From Siphonodentalium dalli (Eukaryota; Mollusca; Scaphopoda; Gadilida; Siphonodentaliidae), in assembly GCA_032622095.1 (NCBI GenBank), contig CP136067.1, positions 47,349,549 to 47,413,548 of the forward strand: a stretch of DNA of 64,000 nt, in the 5' to 3' direction. Positions within the stretch are counted from its first letter, which is position 1. The number at the start of each line of letters is the position of its first letter. Shown in pieces: positions 46,868 to 58,375 of this stretch. The notes beneath the pieces are model-generated. The model had not been told where the DNA came from, ran no database searches, and saw only the letters and a program-made list of their open reading frames with translations. Both the position numbers and the translations under genes were made by a program.

Positions 46868-47726
46868 TTTTTCAATGATTCTCTGTCGTCGCTTTTAAAT
46901 TGTTGGACCAGCAATTTAGCCCTCTCTCGGCACCGTCTTGCGGTAACACCGTCTGGCATATGTTCCGCAACATCTTCCCAATTCTTCGGCTGCCGATATG
47001 GATTACCTGCTACAACCTCTGTCATAAGCTCTGCGTCCGATTTTCGAGAAAAGCGAAAGTTCTTTTTCTTCTCAGTCATCTATAGGTGTACATGAAAATA
47101 GAACAAGAATTGTGAAACTCGATAGATAAACCAGAATAAAAGCATGAAACAGTTAGATCAAAACCATAACATAAATTTAATATAATTTATACATTTCACT
47201 TTACGTATATGCATCTGCATGCGTATTCGATATGTGCACTTTTAAATTAAGAAGTAAAGTGGGGATTGTGGGGTAAGAATATATTTAATTCGATCACTCA
47301 ATCAGCATTCACCATCGGTGACGAATAATTATATGGCCTTCGAGATCATGCGTACGATACATGTCATGACCAGTTTGGTCTTCCGTAGTTTCCAATCGGC
47401 TAGAAGCCGCTTCAAGAATTTGAACATGATAATTAACACAAATGATACCTTTATGAATAAAATGTTCAGATGAAAGACCACATGGAAAGTGTGGCTGAAT
47501 GCTCCACCGGGGTTTTTATATATTGCAGGTAGTTATGGTTAATAAATCGTTAGTGCAAATTACCAGTCGAGTACTCACCTTCTACCCGTCTGTGTGTTTA
47601 CCAATACCGGTAAAATTGGCGACCGCTTAATGTGCTTTGTTGAAAGTTGTCAATTACCCGTGACGAAGTTCACCAATCTACCCGTACCCGTTCCCGTCGA
47701 ACGGGTATCGCAAACTCGCTAATTGA

Positions 47727-47915
47727 CACACAATTATGCACAACAACAAGTTATATCAATAAAACCATAGCCTGAACTTAGATATATACGCACGAGCTTG
47801 AGTGTATGGGTCCAGTCAGATGATCAGAAAACACACGCGTGTAGAATGTGGCTTCTGTTTATTGAATAAACTAGTTTATTTATGTTAACATTGTGTTTTT
47901 ATTGGCAGAGGGGTG
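47727..47915 (+). repeat. Direct repeat, second copy of 40090-40280
   Basis: Starts ACACAATTATGCAC right after the proposed Harbinger end and contains TGTAGAATGTGGCTTCTGTT. The left flank of the Harbinger element does not carry the remainder of this repeat, so it is not an obvious empty-site partner. Confidence 0.7.
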
Positions 47916-48259
47916 ATAGTTCAGTCAAATTAACCCTCTTTGCCAATTTGTTCGCCATTAGAAATGACAATGTAATGATATGGCATGCAGCGAGGGAAAC
48001 GATGATCAGTCTCAACAGACCAAACGTGTTTCCAATATCCTAGAGAATCCAAAGACATCTCTTCTGTGGAATGGAACCATACCTTTAAATGGACGGCTGG
48101 CGGCATTCGTTTTAGGTTATAATTTAGAAATAACATCAAATTATGATAATTTCCTCAAGAATATACTAATAGTATAGCATAATGATGATATGAATGCGAT
48201 ATTGTTCACAAAACAAGCTTTGTGTCCGAGAAAATACAGGTAGACTGTTGTTTAGTTTC

Positions 48260-48870
48260 ACGCAAAAAGCGCAGAAAACACAACGAGAAACGAAGAAAAT
48301 GGTAATAAACTAGGATATGACACATTTCATAGTATGTTGGCAGCTACGAGCATATGCTACACTATTTTTCAAACAAGCTTATACCTCATGTGTGTCCAGA
48401 ATCAGATTTGTTTGCTATAACATTCTGACCAAGAGTCGTCAGTCGGAGGATTTTCCACGATGTATTTACTGGTGTATTCCACGAATATTTTGTATTTTCA
48501 TGCTTTTTCTCTGCTTGGACCAAAAATATTGTTACTAATGTTATGTTTACTGAAAGAAAGCACATGTCGTTGGCCATATATTGAACCCTGCTTTAAATAA
48601 ATGTATTTTTCCTTGTGAATCGTAGCTTTTTCATTAGTGATGAGTGTACACCATGATATAGGACACCGAACGAGTCAACCGGCTTACAGCGAAATTTACA
48701 AAAGGAGATCAGCAAATTAGGTCTGAACCGTCCATTATATAAACAAGGTGCATGCTGCCTATTTACTGGAATTTCGCTTAATTTACCATTCAATTGTTTT
48801 ATATTAACCATGTGGTCTGTTGTGCATGTATTCGTTTGAACCATCAAATTTACGATTGTCACAAAGTAGG
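48260..48870 (-). repeat. Left copy of an inverted segmental duplication
   Basis: The reverse complement matches 52690-53310 in order: AACGAGAAACGAAGAAAA, ATATGACACATTTCATAGTA, TTGGCAGCTACGAGCATATG, TTTTTCATTAGTGATGAGTG and the GAGTCAACCGGCTTACAGCG hairpin. Divergence is moderate. The hairpin MITE at 48640-48800 was duplicated with it. Confidence 0.8.
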
Positions 48871-49583
48871 TTGCTTTTATACTATATATTAAATCATTAG
48901 TTTATTCATATATCTGCGTGAATATTTGGACGAGGACATTCGAAGGGTAGAACATAATGGCAGCAGTCCAAGCATTTCGCTGCATTGGCAACGATAGGGC
49001 GTGATTCTGTCTTTTAATGTTTTGGACTATGGTCAATCACACCTCGTCGAAACGGTATTCCCAAGTTACTAAATTCCTAAGGGCTGTTTTAAAGTGGCCT
49101 TTGGCTGATTTGTTATCAGACCCGTTTGTTCACGATAAACTGCATGTATAAGCATCTACACGTTTCTAAAGTTGAGGATTAATTGCCATGTGGACTTCTT
49201 TATTGAGGTAGGCCAAAATGCCAGTGAGGTAAGTATCATATACCATTCGGGTTTCACTAAATACATGACGCTAACCACTATCCTAATTATATCTCAACAA
49301 AACAGTAAACATATCACTGATTGATACATATGTATACCGTGTAACAATACTATCTTGGTTATTAGCCAGTTTTCAATGTATCTCTCAATTTGCTGCATAT
49401 TCGCATATTTAGTTTTTGAGACGAACATGACATTTGGAACTTATTCCCTATTCGTTATTCCTTATTCTCAAAAATGTCTCTTTCGGTCGATTTGACTGTA
49501 TGTGTGGGTGACCCACCTCAAATACACCCTAGAAACACCCCGATCCCCCCACACATCACCCCCATGAGGTACCATCCCCGAGA
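48871..49583. other. No recognised gene; one foldback arm
   Basis: TTAATTGCCATGTGGACTTC near 49183 with TGAGGTAAGTATCATA near 49222 resembles one arm of the 27861-28026 foldback. Confidence 0.35.
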
Positions 49584-50050
49584 CAGGGACGTAGCTACAG
49601 GGAGGTTGGTGTCTCACCCCCCCCCCCCAACTTTGGTCACAATTTTCAACAGTTGGAAATTTCATACCTGACACAACATTAGTTGGAAATTTCGCAGCAA
49701 CAATAGGTTGAAAATGTTCTTGTTGTTTGATCTTCAAACAATTTATTAGGGGGATTTATTGTTTTTGGACCAATATTTGCATATTTTCCGAAATTTTATA
49801 CTGAAATGGCCATCAGTTGGAAATTGTCCAACCATAGGGGGTGACAGGTTGGAAATTTCCAACACTTGGAAAGCTTGTGTCCTGGTCCCTCCCACGTGGC
49901 CAGTCAAAAACTGCTAGTTAATTTAAGAAAATAATATTGCCATACATTTGGTCAACATTGTCATTGGAATTGTCATCAGTTGGAAATTTTCCAACCTAAG
50001 TGGGCGTGTCGGGTTTGAAATTTCCAACTCTAGGAAGGTTTGAGGCTTGT
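49584..50050 (+). repeat. AGTTGGAAATTTCCAAC-rich repeat, copy 1
   Basis: Starts GGGACGTAGCTACAGGGAGG and contains AACAGTTGGAAATTTCATAC, CTGACACAACATTAGTTGG and several further GTTGGAAATTTCC units. An inverted copy lies at 62215-62530. The palindromic GGAAATTTCC units could fold. The terminal GGGACGTAGC and TGGTCCCTCCCACGTGGC suggest mobile-element ends. Confidence 0.55.
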
Positions 50051-50309
50051 CTAGATGTTAGGAGTTTGCGATTTTCTTGTTCAGATTTTCAAAATATTCG
50101 TGGTTATTATTATTTTAATCAGACAAAACCACCAATTTTTACTTTCAGAAATCACACACACGATACCAAAGAAATGAGAAGACTATCTGGGAGGCAAACG
50201 GAAGGCGCAATATCTACCGATCGGAATTCGTTCATGAAAGGGTCTCTTTGAGTCCGCTAGCTGGGAAAAGGCTCGATGCAATGAATCCAAAATGTTGACG
50301 AGTGTATTA

Positions 50310-51440
50310 GTCCGGGAGCTAATATGGGGACCCTTACACCCCCTGGGACTTAACTTCACCCCATTAATTTTGTTCTTTATTATGTCCTTCATTTTAAGCA
50401 ATGTTAACGAGAAAAAAGTGGCCGTGTAGACTCCAAACAAGATGGCGTCCACCATGACCGCCGTTTTTTTCAGACCAGAGTCTGGTCACCAGACCCTAAG
50501 TAAGTTTTATGCAAATTATAGCGGGAAAATCTAGTAAAATGTACACACCTTTCAATCCAAGGATAGTTACATTTTACTTGAAAAAATGGTCCAAACATTT
50601 TTGTCGATATTTATGTCAAGTTTTTGAGAGAGGAGTCCAAATTTTTTGGTGATATCAGTGGTAAAATAGTAACAATTAAACATGTGCATCAGACATGTTA
50701 GTATTCAATGTATAGAAGGCAGAATAGCCAATTTTATACATCATTTTATACATGACACGTTGGGGCAATATTTATCACTTCCATATTTTGGCAGCCATTT
50801 TTGAGCCAAAGTAAGAATTTTGGTTCCAGTGAGTTGGAATATTCATAGGTAATGATATGCCTCACTTACATTACAAAGTTCTGTTCATTTCTTGTTGAAA
50901 TATGACTAGAATCCCAATTGTGATTTTTTTTGGTGAAATTTTATACCGCGTTCTGTAAAATCTAATTTTTGAGGGACCGGAAGGGCTAGAACCCCAATAA
51001 TTGCATATTTAATTGCTCCAATGATCAGTTAATATACAAAATAAAGTCACATTACGCAACCAGTTCCAAACAGCATGAACTGATCTAGAAGATATATGTG
51101 CAAAAACATCATATTTTCAACTTCCGGCAGCCATTTTGGTGGCCATCTTGGATGGTGAGTTTCAATTTTGCCCCCAAAAAGTGTCATTATGTCTAAGCTT
51201 CACGAACATATATAGATGTTTATACATTTTACTCGATTTCCCGCTATAATTTGCATAAAACTGACTTAGGGTCTGGTCTGAAAAACGGCGGCCATGGTGG
51301 ACGCCATCTTCTCTGGAGTCTACACGGCCACTTTTGTTCTTGATAACATTGCTTAAAAGTTGAATGACATAATAAAGAACAAAATGAGTGGGTGAAGTTA
51401 AGTCCCAGGGGGGTGCAAGGGTGCCCATATTGGCTTCCGG
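50310..51440. mobile_element. 1.1-kb foldback element with ~230-bp inverted arms
   Basis: The left arm 50310-50540 (GGACTTAACTTCACCCCATT ... CAAGATGGCGTCCACCATG ... GCAAATTATAGCGGGAAAAT) is mirrored at 51211-51440. The ~670-bp centre has GGCAGCCATTTTGG boxes and no coding motif. A solo diverged arm lies at 3588-3790. Minus-strand frames at 51162-51461 are shadows of the arm. Confidence 0.75.
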
Positions 51441-51570
51441 AATATATGATTGTGTGACCAATTAACAAAAACAATAAAACAGTGTTACAAGATTCGCTTT
51501 TGTTCAATATAAAAACAACCAGAAATATTAAATCCTCTTTCTTGTGGCCACGTGTATGGGTACTGAGGCC

Positions 51571-51633
51571 TGACTTAGACCCAAACTGCTTGTCACATGT
51601 GCTACACAACACAACTGACTTGTTCTCAGACAT
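51571..51633 (-). CDS. Single C2H2 zinc-finger coding fragment
   Basis: On the minus strand, MSENKSVV is followed by CSTCDKQFGSKSGLSTHTRGH, a textbook C-x2-C-x12-H-x3-H finger with the F and L at the expected positions. The frame starts at ATG 51633 and then runs KKEDLIF into AT-rich DNA and the foldback arm. No adjacent finger and no good donor were found. It could be the first exon of a host zinc-finger gene or a captured or decayed fragment. The motif is clear; whether it is expressed is unknown. Confidence 0.45.
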
Positions 51634-51784
51634 TTTATCTGAAAAATAAAAATCACAAATCTTACGTAAGAATATTTTTGTGACATTATTTCGTGTTATT
51701 TTATGGTCAAATATTTATCACGGTCATTAGACTCATTAGATAATGGTGATCAACGACCATTACTACCGCTGAATTGGTCAGTCA

Positions 51785-52085
51785 CACAGGGCGGGGGGTC
51801 TGCAATTTTTTTCCGTACACTAGGCGGGGGTGGGTGGGTGGTTCAGCAGGCCGGCGGCTAACACATTTTTTCCTGGTCCCGTAACATGGCTGCCAGTGGC
51901 CATCTTGGATTTTACTCTTTGTATGACTAAATCATTTCGCACATCTTACAGGTTACATTTCTCATCCAATCGTCACCAAATTTCACATGGATCTTCAGTG
52001 TGACATCAAGAAAGGGATCAAAACAAACATGGCCACCAGCAGCCATCTTGGATCAGCACAACCTACAGCCCACATTTATTGGAGA
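51785..52085 (+). repeat. GGGGTCTGCA...CCATCTTGGATT repeat, copy 1
   Basis: GGGGGGTCTGCAATTTTTTT, GGTGGGTGGGTGGTTCAGCA, then ATGGCTGCCAGTGGCCATCT and TCACCAAATTTCACATGGAT recur in the same order at 63330-63985. The 3' part also matches 24375-24605. Confidence 0.65.
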
Positions 52086-52199
52086 ATTACTTTGAAACTT
52101 TACAACCATAAGTAGAAATGCTTCTATAATCATGATACGGAACATAGATGAGTTAAGATCAGGACAACTTAGTGAAATAGTCATTTGAAGCAGTTTGAA

Positions 52200-52335
52200 G
52201 GGGTGGGACCCTATCCCAGAGTCGGAAAAAATAAAAATTAGGGGGTGGTGGGTACCCAGCGGGCGGAAAAAATAAAAAAGCGCCTAGTGTCCGGAAATTT
52301 TTTCCTGACCGCCCCCCCCCCCCCCGAGTCACATC
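52200..52335 (+). repeat. G-tract / CGGAAAAAAT low-complexity repeat
   Basis: AGTCGGAAAAAATAAAAATT, GCGGGCGGAAAAAATAAAAA and CCGGAAATTTTTTCC precede a C14-like tract. Same style as 40281-41063. Long minus-strand frames here are shadows. Confidence 0.45.
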
Positions 52336-52689
52336 GTTTTTTTGTGATAAAGGTACCCAGGTTCTGAAAATTGTGATAAAGCTAGGTACCCATGTTGGGA
52401 GAAATCGGTGTAAAGGTACCCAATTCATCTGTGGTCGACGGGGTATGTTTGTATAAAACTGAAAGCAACAGCTTAAAACCAAACTCATTTTCAGCAAAGA
52501 TATTTAAATCTAGTTTAATTTGAGATTCGATGAACCTGGGTACCTTATTACGATTTGTCCCAACCTGGATACCTTTATCACAATTTTTAGAACATGGGTA
52601 CCTTTATCACACAAAAATAATGAGAGTGATCCATTCAGCATTAATGGCACCAGTAGTATAAATATAACTTAACCACATGCTTTACAGCT

Positions 52690-53310
52690 ATGGTACAGTT
52701 TAATTTATTATCCAAATTGAATAGTACCGTAGTTTGCTTGGGCCATACAGCAATATATAATCTTCAAGTCGACTCAATTCATAGCGAAATTCCAGTAATT
52801 AGGCCTGCACCTTGCCCATATGGACGGTTCAGGTCTAATTTTCTGAACACCTTTTGTAAATTTCGCTGTAAGCCGGTTGACTCGTTTGGTATCCTCTATT
52901 TATTCAATCGATTCTGAACAAGTTCGTGGTAACTCATCACTTAATTGTGGTGCGTGTACACTCATCACTAATGAAAAAGCTATGATTCGCAAGGAAAAAT
53001 AAAAAAAAATTAAAAGCAGGGGTCAAAATATTGCCGACTAAAGGTGCTTTCTTTCAGTATACATAACATTGGTAACAATAATTTTGATCCAAGCAGAGTA
53101 AAAGCATGAAAATAGGAATTGTTCGTGGAATACACCAGTAAACACATCGTGGAAAATCCTCCGACTGCCGACTTTTGGTCAGAATGTTAGAGCAAACAAA
53201 TGTGAGTTTGTTTGAAAAATAGTTTAGCATATGCTCGTAGCTGCCAAAATACTATGAAATATGTCATATCCTAGTTTATTACCCTTTTCTTCGTTTCTCG
53301 TTGTGTTTTC
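52690..53310 (+). repeat. Right copy of the inverted segmental duplication
   Basis: Inverted match to 48260-48870. Its right edge (TTCGTTTCTCGTTGTGTTTT) runs directly into the first unit of the 366-bp triplication, so the tandem expansion started from the edge of this segment. Confidence 0.8.
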
Positions 53311-54371
53311 TGTCGCCTCCGCCATTTTGAGTGCGTGGTACTCATCAACTCGAAACCACGTGATTCCTCACCGTGAAGGGTACAACTGTGACAATAACAT
53401 GCCTTGCACGCGATATTTGTGATTGGTATAAGAACAATATCTGTCAATTATATAATATTCTTTCTGTTTATGGCGGTTATAGTGGGTGTGACTATGTTAA
53501 CACCTATACCCATAGGGAAGCCCGCATATCTTTAATGAGCATATTGTGTAAATATATCAATATAGCTGGGTTTATGCAAAAATTTGACAAAAATGTTAAA
53601 ATGAATCAATGAAAATTAAGGTGAACTTAAAATTTCCAACTTATTGACCTTTTTCTTCGTTTCTCGTTGTGTTTTCTGTCGCCTCCGCCATTTTGAGTGC
53701 GTGGTACTCATCAACTCGAAACCACGTGAGTCCTCACCGTGAAGGGTACAACTGTGACAATAACATGCCTTGCACGCGATATTTGGGATTGGTATAAGAA
53801 CAATATCTGTCAATTATATAATATTCTTTCTGTTTATGGCGGTTATAGTGGGTGTGACTATGTTAACACCTATACCCATAGGGAAGCCCGCATATCTTTA
53901 ATGAGCATATTGTGTAAATATATCAATATAGCTGGGTTTATGCAAAAATTTGACAAAAATGTTAAAATGAATCAATGAAAATTAAGGTGAACTTAAAATT
54001 TCCAACTTATTGACCTTTTTCTTCGTTTCTCGTTGTGTTTTCTGTCGCCTCCGCCATTTTGAGTGCGTGGTACTCATCAACTCGAAACCACGTGATTCCT
54101 CACCGTGAAGGGTACAACTGTGACAATAACATGCCTTGCACGCGATATTTGTGATTGGTATAAGAACAATATCTGTCAATTATATAATATTCTTTCTGTT
54201 TATGGCGGTTATAGTGGGTGTGACTATGTTAACACCTATACCCATAGGGAAGCCCGCATATCTTTAATGAGCATATTGTGTAAATATATCAATATAGCTG
54301 GGTTTATGCAAAAATTTGACAAAAATGTTAAAATGAATCAATGAAAATTAAGGTGAACTTAAAATTTCCAA
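53276..54371 (+). repeat. Three tandem 366-bp units, nearly identical
   Basis: Units start near 53276, 53640 and 54006. Units 2 and 3 are offset by exactly 366 bases. Differences are very few: CACGTGAGTCC in unit 2 versus CACGTGATTCC in units 1 and 3, and ATTTGGGATTGG versus ATTTGTGATTGG. Unit 1 begins ATTACCCTTTTC where the others have ATTGACCTTTTTC. It is a very young amplification or an assembly artefact. Confidence 0.95.
53373..53612 (+). CDS. 79-codon frame in triplication unit 1 (repeated in units 2 and 3)
   Basis: ATG 53373 to TGA 53612, and the same frame at 53739-53978 and 54105-54344. The product has five Cys, YNILSVYGGYSGCDYVN in the middle and a basic C-terminus. There is no signal peptide or family that I recognise. 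The only coding difference is Trp for Cys in unit 2 (ICDW to IWDW). Since 366 is divisible by 3, the three frames share one phase, but the stop in each unit prevents a fused product. Near-identity across units reflects youth, not selection, so coding status is open. Confidence 0.25.
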   Translation: MKGTTVTITCLARDICDWYKNNICQLYNILSVYGGYSGCDYVNTYTHREARISLMSILCKYINIAGFMQKFDKNVKMNQ

Positions 54372-55800
54372 CTTATTGACAGTAGACAGGTCTTTAATTG
54401 TTTGTCAATTCGGAAGAAATTTTGAGAAATTCCATTTTCATTTCGTCCATTATTTCCATCAAGAATTTCAGGAAAAATGATCATCTATAGGCCTTCAACA
54501 TGACTATGATGTCAATCCAATGTTCAATGCAGGCACATACATTATTACGCCCTATATAATATGGGTGTTTACTGCTACGCTGATCTGGCCGTGCCAATGG
54601 GGCGATGGAGATAATTCGCAGGACAACACATTTCGGGTTTTCGCGGATGTATCTCATTGTTGCAGTATGTAACTTTTATGACCACGTTAATTGCTTTCGA
54701 TGTTTATATATGAACAATGGCTGGGCCACTCTTGAAGATGTTATTGTGGGAACACAATGCATAATATAACAGCTAATTGCGTTGATGACGTATGTCTCAG
54801 TTGGAATGTAGAATAAAGGTCGTATTGCGAAGTATCAGGCATGTGTTTAATCCGATTAGTAGATCTTTTGTCCGCATTTAGGGGCTTTCTTGTGTGGTGA
54901 ATGAGAAACCAGCAGTAATAAGCCGTAGTTTTTTTTTTATAATTTAAAGGATTAGTTGTTTTAACGAAATGCCGAGGTGGTGCACTCATGAAACCAATAT
55001 ATTTTATATTAAAATTTATATATATATATATATATATATTTATCCCGCAGGGTCGTAACACAACAAAGACAGGTCTGCCTGATTGACTACCTTTATTTAA
55101 TGAATTATTAATCAAAAAGGTAGTCGTAAAATTATTGGTAGGATGTTCACTGTCCAGTTATCCATTTCTTGCTTCGCGTCTTCCTTTTTTGGCCCCCAAT
55201 GCGCCATGGCCACAAGCAAACAAGCGGAGTCCGTGGGAACCCGGACCTGAAACGAGACACTAGACCCCCTGGTTAGTGATGTCGGCTGGTCAGTGCCAAG
55301 CGAATGCCGCAGGATCACAAAACAAACAAACAAACAAAAAAAGGGGGAGGGTGTGGGGGGGGGGGTAATTTCAAACAAATACATACTTTCCCCAATTTTC
55401 GAATCTTGCGAAAAGACCTTGGCCCTCTCACGACTTGATCACGTGCCTCAGGCGATATAGTTCGCTCTCCAGATCAGCGCCCTGGTTATATATTACCCTG
55501 ATGCTGCTGAGAGTTTTTGGTAACATTGCGAATAAATTACCAGGCAGATGTTGACTTATTAAATCTTATTAATGATCATATAATACTGCATGTTAATACC
55601 ACCAATGGAATTTGTGTATCGATCCGCATGATCCATCAAATCTTTATTTAGCGACTGACCCAATCGGGCACGTGATCTTGTTTTGGTTCTATTCTTAGTT
55701 TTGGTAAACAACTGCAAACGTGTCTCTCTAGCTGTCATGTTTTAGCGACCCGACGGGATAAATGCGGTCGCTGTGCGACGCTCGTTATATATATATATTA
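54372..55800. other. No recognised gene; (TA)n at 55018-55040
   Basis: Contains the dinucleotide run and a (CAAA)n / G-tract patch at 55318-55366. A 124-codon minus-strand frame (54741-55115) crosses the (TA)n run and is unlikely to be real. Confidence 0.35.
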
Positions 55801-56640
55801 TACTAGAAGGTGACCCGACTTCGTCCGGGCTTTGACCTTGAATTGACCATTTTGAAGGTCAAGTGGGGTCAAACACCAACACCCCAAAAATGGTGGAAAT
55901 CGGCCCAGCGGATACCGGGAAATCGGCCCAGCGGATACCGAGATACCCTATGCATCGTCCGTAAAAATCCGCCAGTTTAACCCGATTTGATTATATATAA
56001 ACGCGCCTCATATACACACGCTCATTAATTATCAAGTTTCAACGTAAAGATAAATTACCATCGGTGCCCGAGATATCGCCAAGACGTCTGAAACAGTCAA
56101 ATGCATCGGCCGGTTAAGCGTTAACGTGATCTAACGTTATGACCTCTAACGACGTCATAGAAGTTACGCATTGTTTTTATCCTGATGGAAGATAGTACCA
56201 CTTCTTCTTGATAATTGAGGCAGATAACTAAAACGATTACATACGCATTATATATCGTTGGAAAGAGGAAACACGAAAGATTCTCACAGACTGGCATTTT
56301 ATTATTCGCGCTGTTTCGAATCGATTTGTAAGCACCGAACTCAAATGAAAGTCCCGTAACACAGCGTAAAAACATATTTGACCTCGGCACGTGAAAAGTT
56401 GACCTTGGATCTGAAAATCAATAGGCCTATGCCACTTCCTGACATAAAATACCCACACATACCAAGTTTCATCGAAATCGGCTCGGCCGTTTTCGAGTTC
56501 ATCCCGAACATACAGACACACACACACACACGCACCGCCCCCCCCCCCCCTCTCACACACACACCCCCACACACACACACACCCTCACACACACACACAC
56601 ACACACACAGACAGATCTTCCAAAACATATAATAGATATA
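55800..56640 (+). repeat. CCCGACTTCGTCCGGG-headed, (CA)n-tailed short element, copy 1
   Basis: Starts TACTAGAAGGTGACCCGACT with the hairpin CCCGACTTCGTCCGGG, then TTGAATTGACCATTTTGAAG. It ends with CAAGTTTCATCGAAATCGGC, CGGCCGTTTTCGAGTTCATC, ACATACAGAC and a (CA)n / poly-C tract (56515-56612), then ATAATAGATAT. The frames on both strands across the CA tract are artefacts. Confidence 0.65.
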
Positions 56641-57435
56641 TGCATAATAATATGATCTTGAGGGCGTTACCATTTCTGACTATGGTTTTCTTGTTTTCAA
56701 TTGTCCAACAGTTGAAATTAGCAGTTAAGTTAACAATGTACAGCTGATATACAACTTAACTGATTTTGTTTGGGGCATCGACTTTTTTTTTATCAAGTTT
56801 GCGAGCTGATTAAACAATGCAAAGGGTTGTTTAATCATGAACAAGAACTGACCTTGATGCGGTGGTCATGCGCCGGTGTACACAGAGCTCACATTGTTAC
56901 ACCCAATCGATCACATCTACCATAAGTATATAGATGCACACCTCGTGGTGGATGTTTTTTATGAACCTCGTTTTATTATAACGCCGTGTTAAGGTCGTCG
57001 ATGAATGACACCTATTTTTTATTTTGCAAATTATCCGCGTGTGCTTGTCAATTTCAATGGATAATATTGGCCTGAATAGAACCAGGCTCCATACAGAGTT
57101 CAGTCCCCTGCTACGCAGGACTTACCGCGGCCAGCACATACGCAGAAGGAGAGGAAATCACTCATTATTTTATTTGAGACTTTTGTAGGCTACAATTCAT
57201 TCTGAATTATTCTGAGAAACTGAACTGTCCATATTAATTTGAAAATTGTCTAGATCAAGCCAGAATGAATTGTAACCGGCAAAACACTTCACTAAAATGT
57301 TCGATATAATTAAAAAAATACACATGCGGTCAGACTTAGCTTAACGAGGATACTGAACTCTGTTTTGCAGCATGGAATAGAACATGGCATCGGAGGCATT
57401 ATATAACAATCTTGCAGTATGCGATCTAGACTATA
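56641..57435. other. No recognised feature
   Basis: A short inverted pair, CTACAATTCATTCTG near 57188 and CAGAATGAATTGTAAC near 57260, suggests a small decayed foldback. Confidence 0.3.
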
Positions 57436-57439
57436 TTCT

Positions 57440-57725
57440 GGGAGAAACAGTACCTTGTGTCATTTAGAATTGGGCGACGAAATTATGTAATATTGAAATG
57501 TCCAGTATTACATGATCTCCGTCATATATACATTACACCATATATTTACCTGAATCCTAACACTATTAAGTTGAGAGAACTCTTCAACTCGGGAAAAGGA
57601 AGACGAACCATAAATCAGTCCATATTGATCAGAAGGCTTATATATGCCCCGCTCTTTTGTGCTCTTCTGACTAATCTTATCATATTTCATCATTGGTTGT
57701 CGCACTATATGTGCTAGCCTTAATT
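57440..57725 (+). pseudogene. LINE C-terminal fragment
   Basis: One frame reads STLCHLELGDE and, after a frame change near 57480, NYVILKCPVLHDLRHIYITP, then NPNTIKLRELFN. This is the zinc-knuckle and R-x3-YI-x-P-Y block seen at 6805-7089 and 8935-8978. It ends with a stop at 57715. It is truncated at both sides and frameshifted. Confidence 0.7.
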
Positions 57726-58079
57726 TATTTCACATATACAGGTATACGTAATACACCATGCACTGCACTGATAACCCAATACATATATCTTCCAATCTAA
57801 GGTTAAAAACCCACAGGCAGTGTTTACCGCCGTTTTGGAGAAGCTTCCAGCACCCCTTCTCCACACCCAGTCACCAAAATGACCGTCATTGGCACTGTGG
57901 AGCTAATCGCGTTGATAGTTAAAGAGCGTTCGTATCCGCAGTGTCGTTGATAAAGAGCGTATGCGTGTAGTGTGATTCGTATGTCTGGGGCCAGACGTGA
58001 GTGTGTCTGTATCCAGACATCAGCGTGTTGTGTGATTCTTATGTCTGTCTTTGTACTTAGGGGTTCCAAGGAACGGGGG
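57726..58079. other. No recognised gene; short internal repeats
   Basis: GTGTGATTCGTATGTCTG-like and GTGTGATTCTTATGTCTG repeats lie about 60 bases apart (near 57968 and 58033), with TAAAGAGCGT twice near 57920 and 57951. Confidence 0.4.
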
Positions 58080-58375
58080 AGATTTTCATCGGGCAAGTTT
58101 TTCCGCCCGAGGTGATCTTCACCTTGAAACGGGTACCCACAAACGTACCTATTTTAGGGACGGGTACCATCACGGGACGGGTTACCATCATTTCTCTTCA
58201 TTAAAAAGGCAGAATTAACTCAAATTAAATTAAAAAATTAACGGATTTCGACAAAATTTGATTCTTTTGTCGGGGGAGTGTTTTGGACGGGTCAAATCGT
58301 TACCCCGACCTGACATTGACCTTCAAAATGGTCAATTCAAGGTCAAAGCCCGGACGAAGTCGGGTCACCTGCTAG

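Larger units (their letters stand above)
44350..47079 (-). pseudogene. Harbinger Myb/SANT-like partner, three exons, one frameshift
   Basis: Exon 1 (47079-46868) starts MTEKKKNFRFSRKSDAEL and has NWEDVAEHMPDGVTARRCRE, a trihelix/SANT-like DNA-binding helix set. The donor is GTAATT. Exon 2 (45377-45217, acceptor TTCAAAG, donor GTATAT) begins so that the joint reads ESLKKSGTEEEY, the SGTEEEY motif typical of this family. Exon 3 (44590-44350, acceptor ATTATAG) encodes DTDEPARKKRPTAIAF and a charged coiled coil. Codon phases agree across both introns. Exon 3 lacks one base near 44467: the literal frame ends LERSV-stop, whereas the next frame continues RLELDRTERLQRLELEKEEK to TGA 44350. The role known for this family is binding transposon ends and recruiting the transposase. 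Kolobok-type MITEs sit in both introns. Confidence 0.8.
41709..47721. mobile_element. Nearly intact PIF/Harbinger transposon, ~6.0 kb
   Basis: It contains a DDE_4-type transposase on + (43216-44292) and a three-exon Myb/SANT partner on - (47079-44350), the convergent two-gene plan known for Harbinger elements. Possible ends share AGTTTGCGAT (41712-41721 and, inverted, 47707-47716) next to clusters of ACGGGTA/TACCCGT (41728-41785 and 47640-47706). The left end is itself a hairpin (AGTTTGC...GCAAACT to 41795), so the boundary call is less certain than the gene content. Three Kolobok-type MITEs lie inside. A possible TA flanks each end. Confidence 0.6.

Noticed and set aside
41709-47915. The repeat at 47727 as the Harbinger empty site, using 40090-40280 as the unfilled paralogue
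   Set aside because: The left flank of the Harbinger element does not match the sequence preceding position 40090, so the junction is not supported.
56341-56673. Cys/Val-rich minus-strand frames near 56.5 kb
   Set aside because: They are translations of (CA)n and poly-C tracts.
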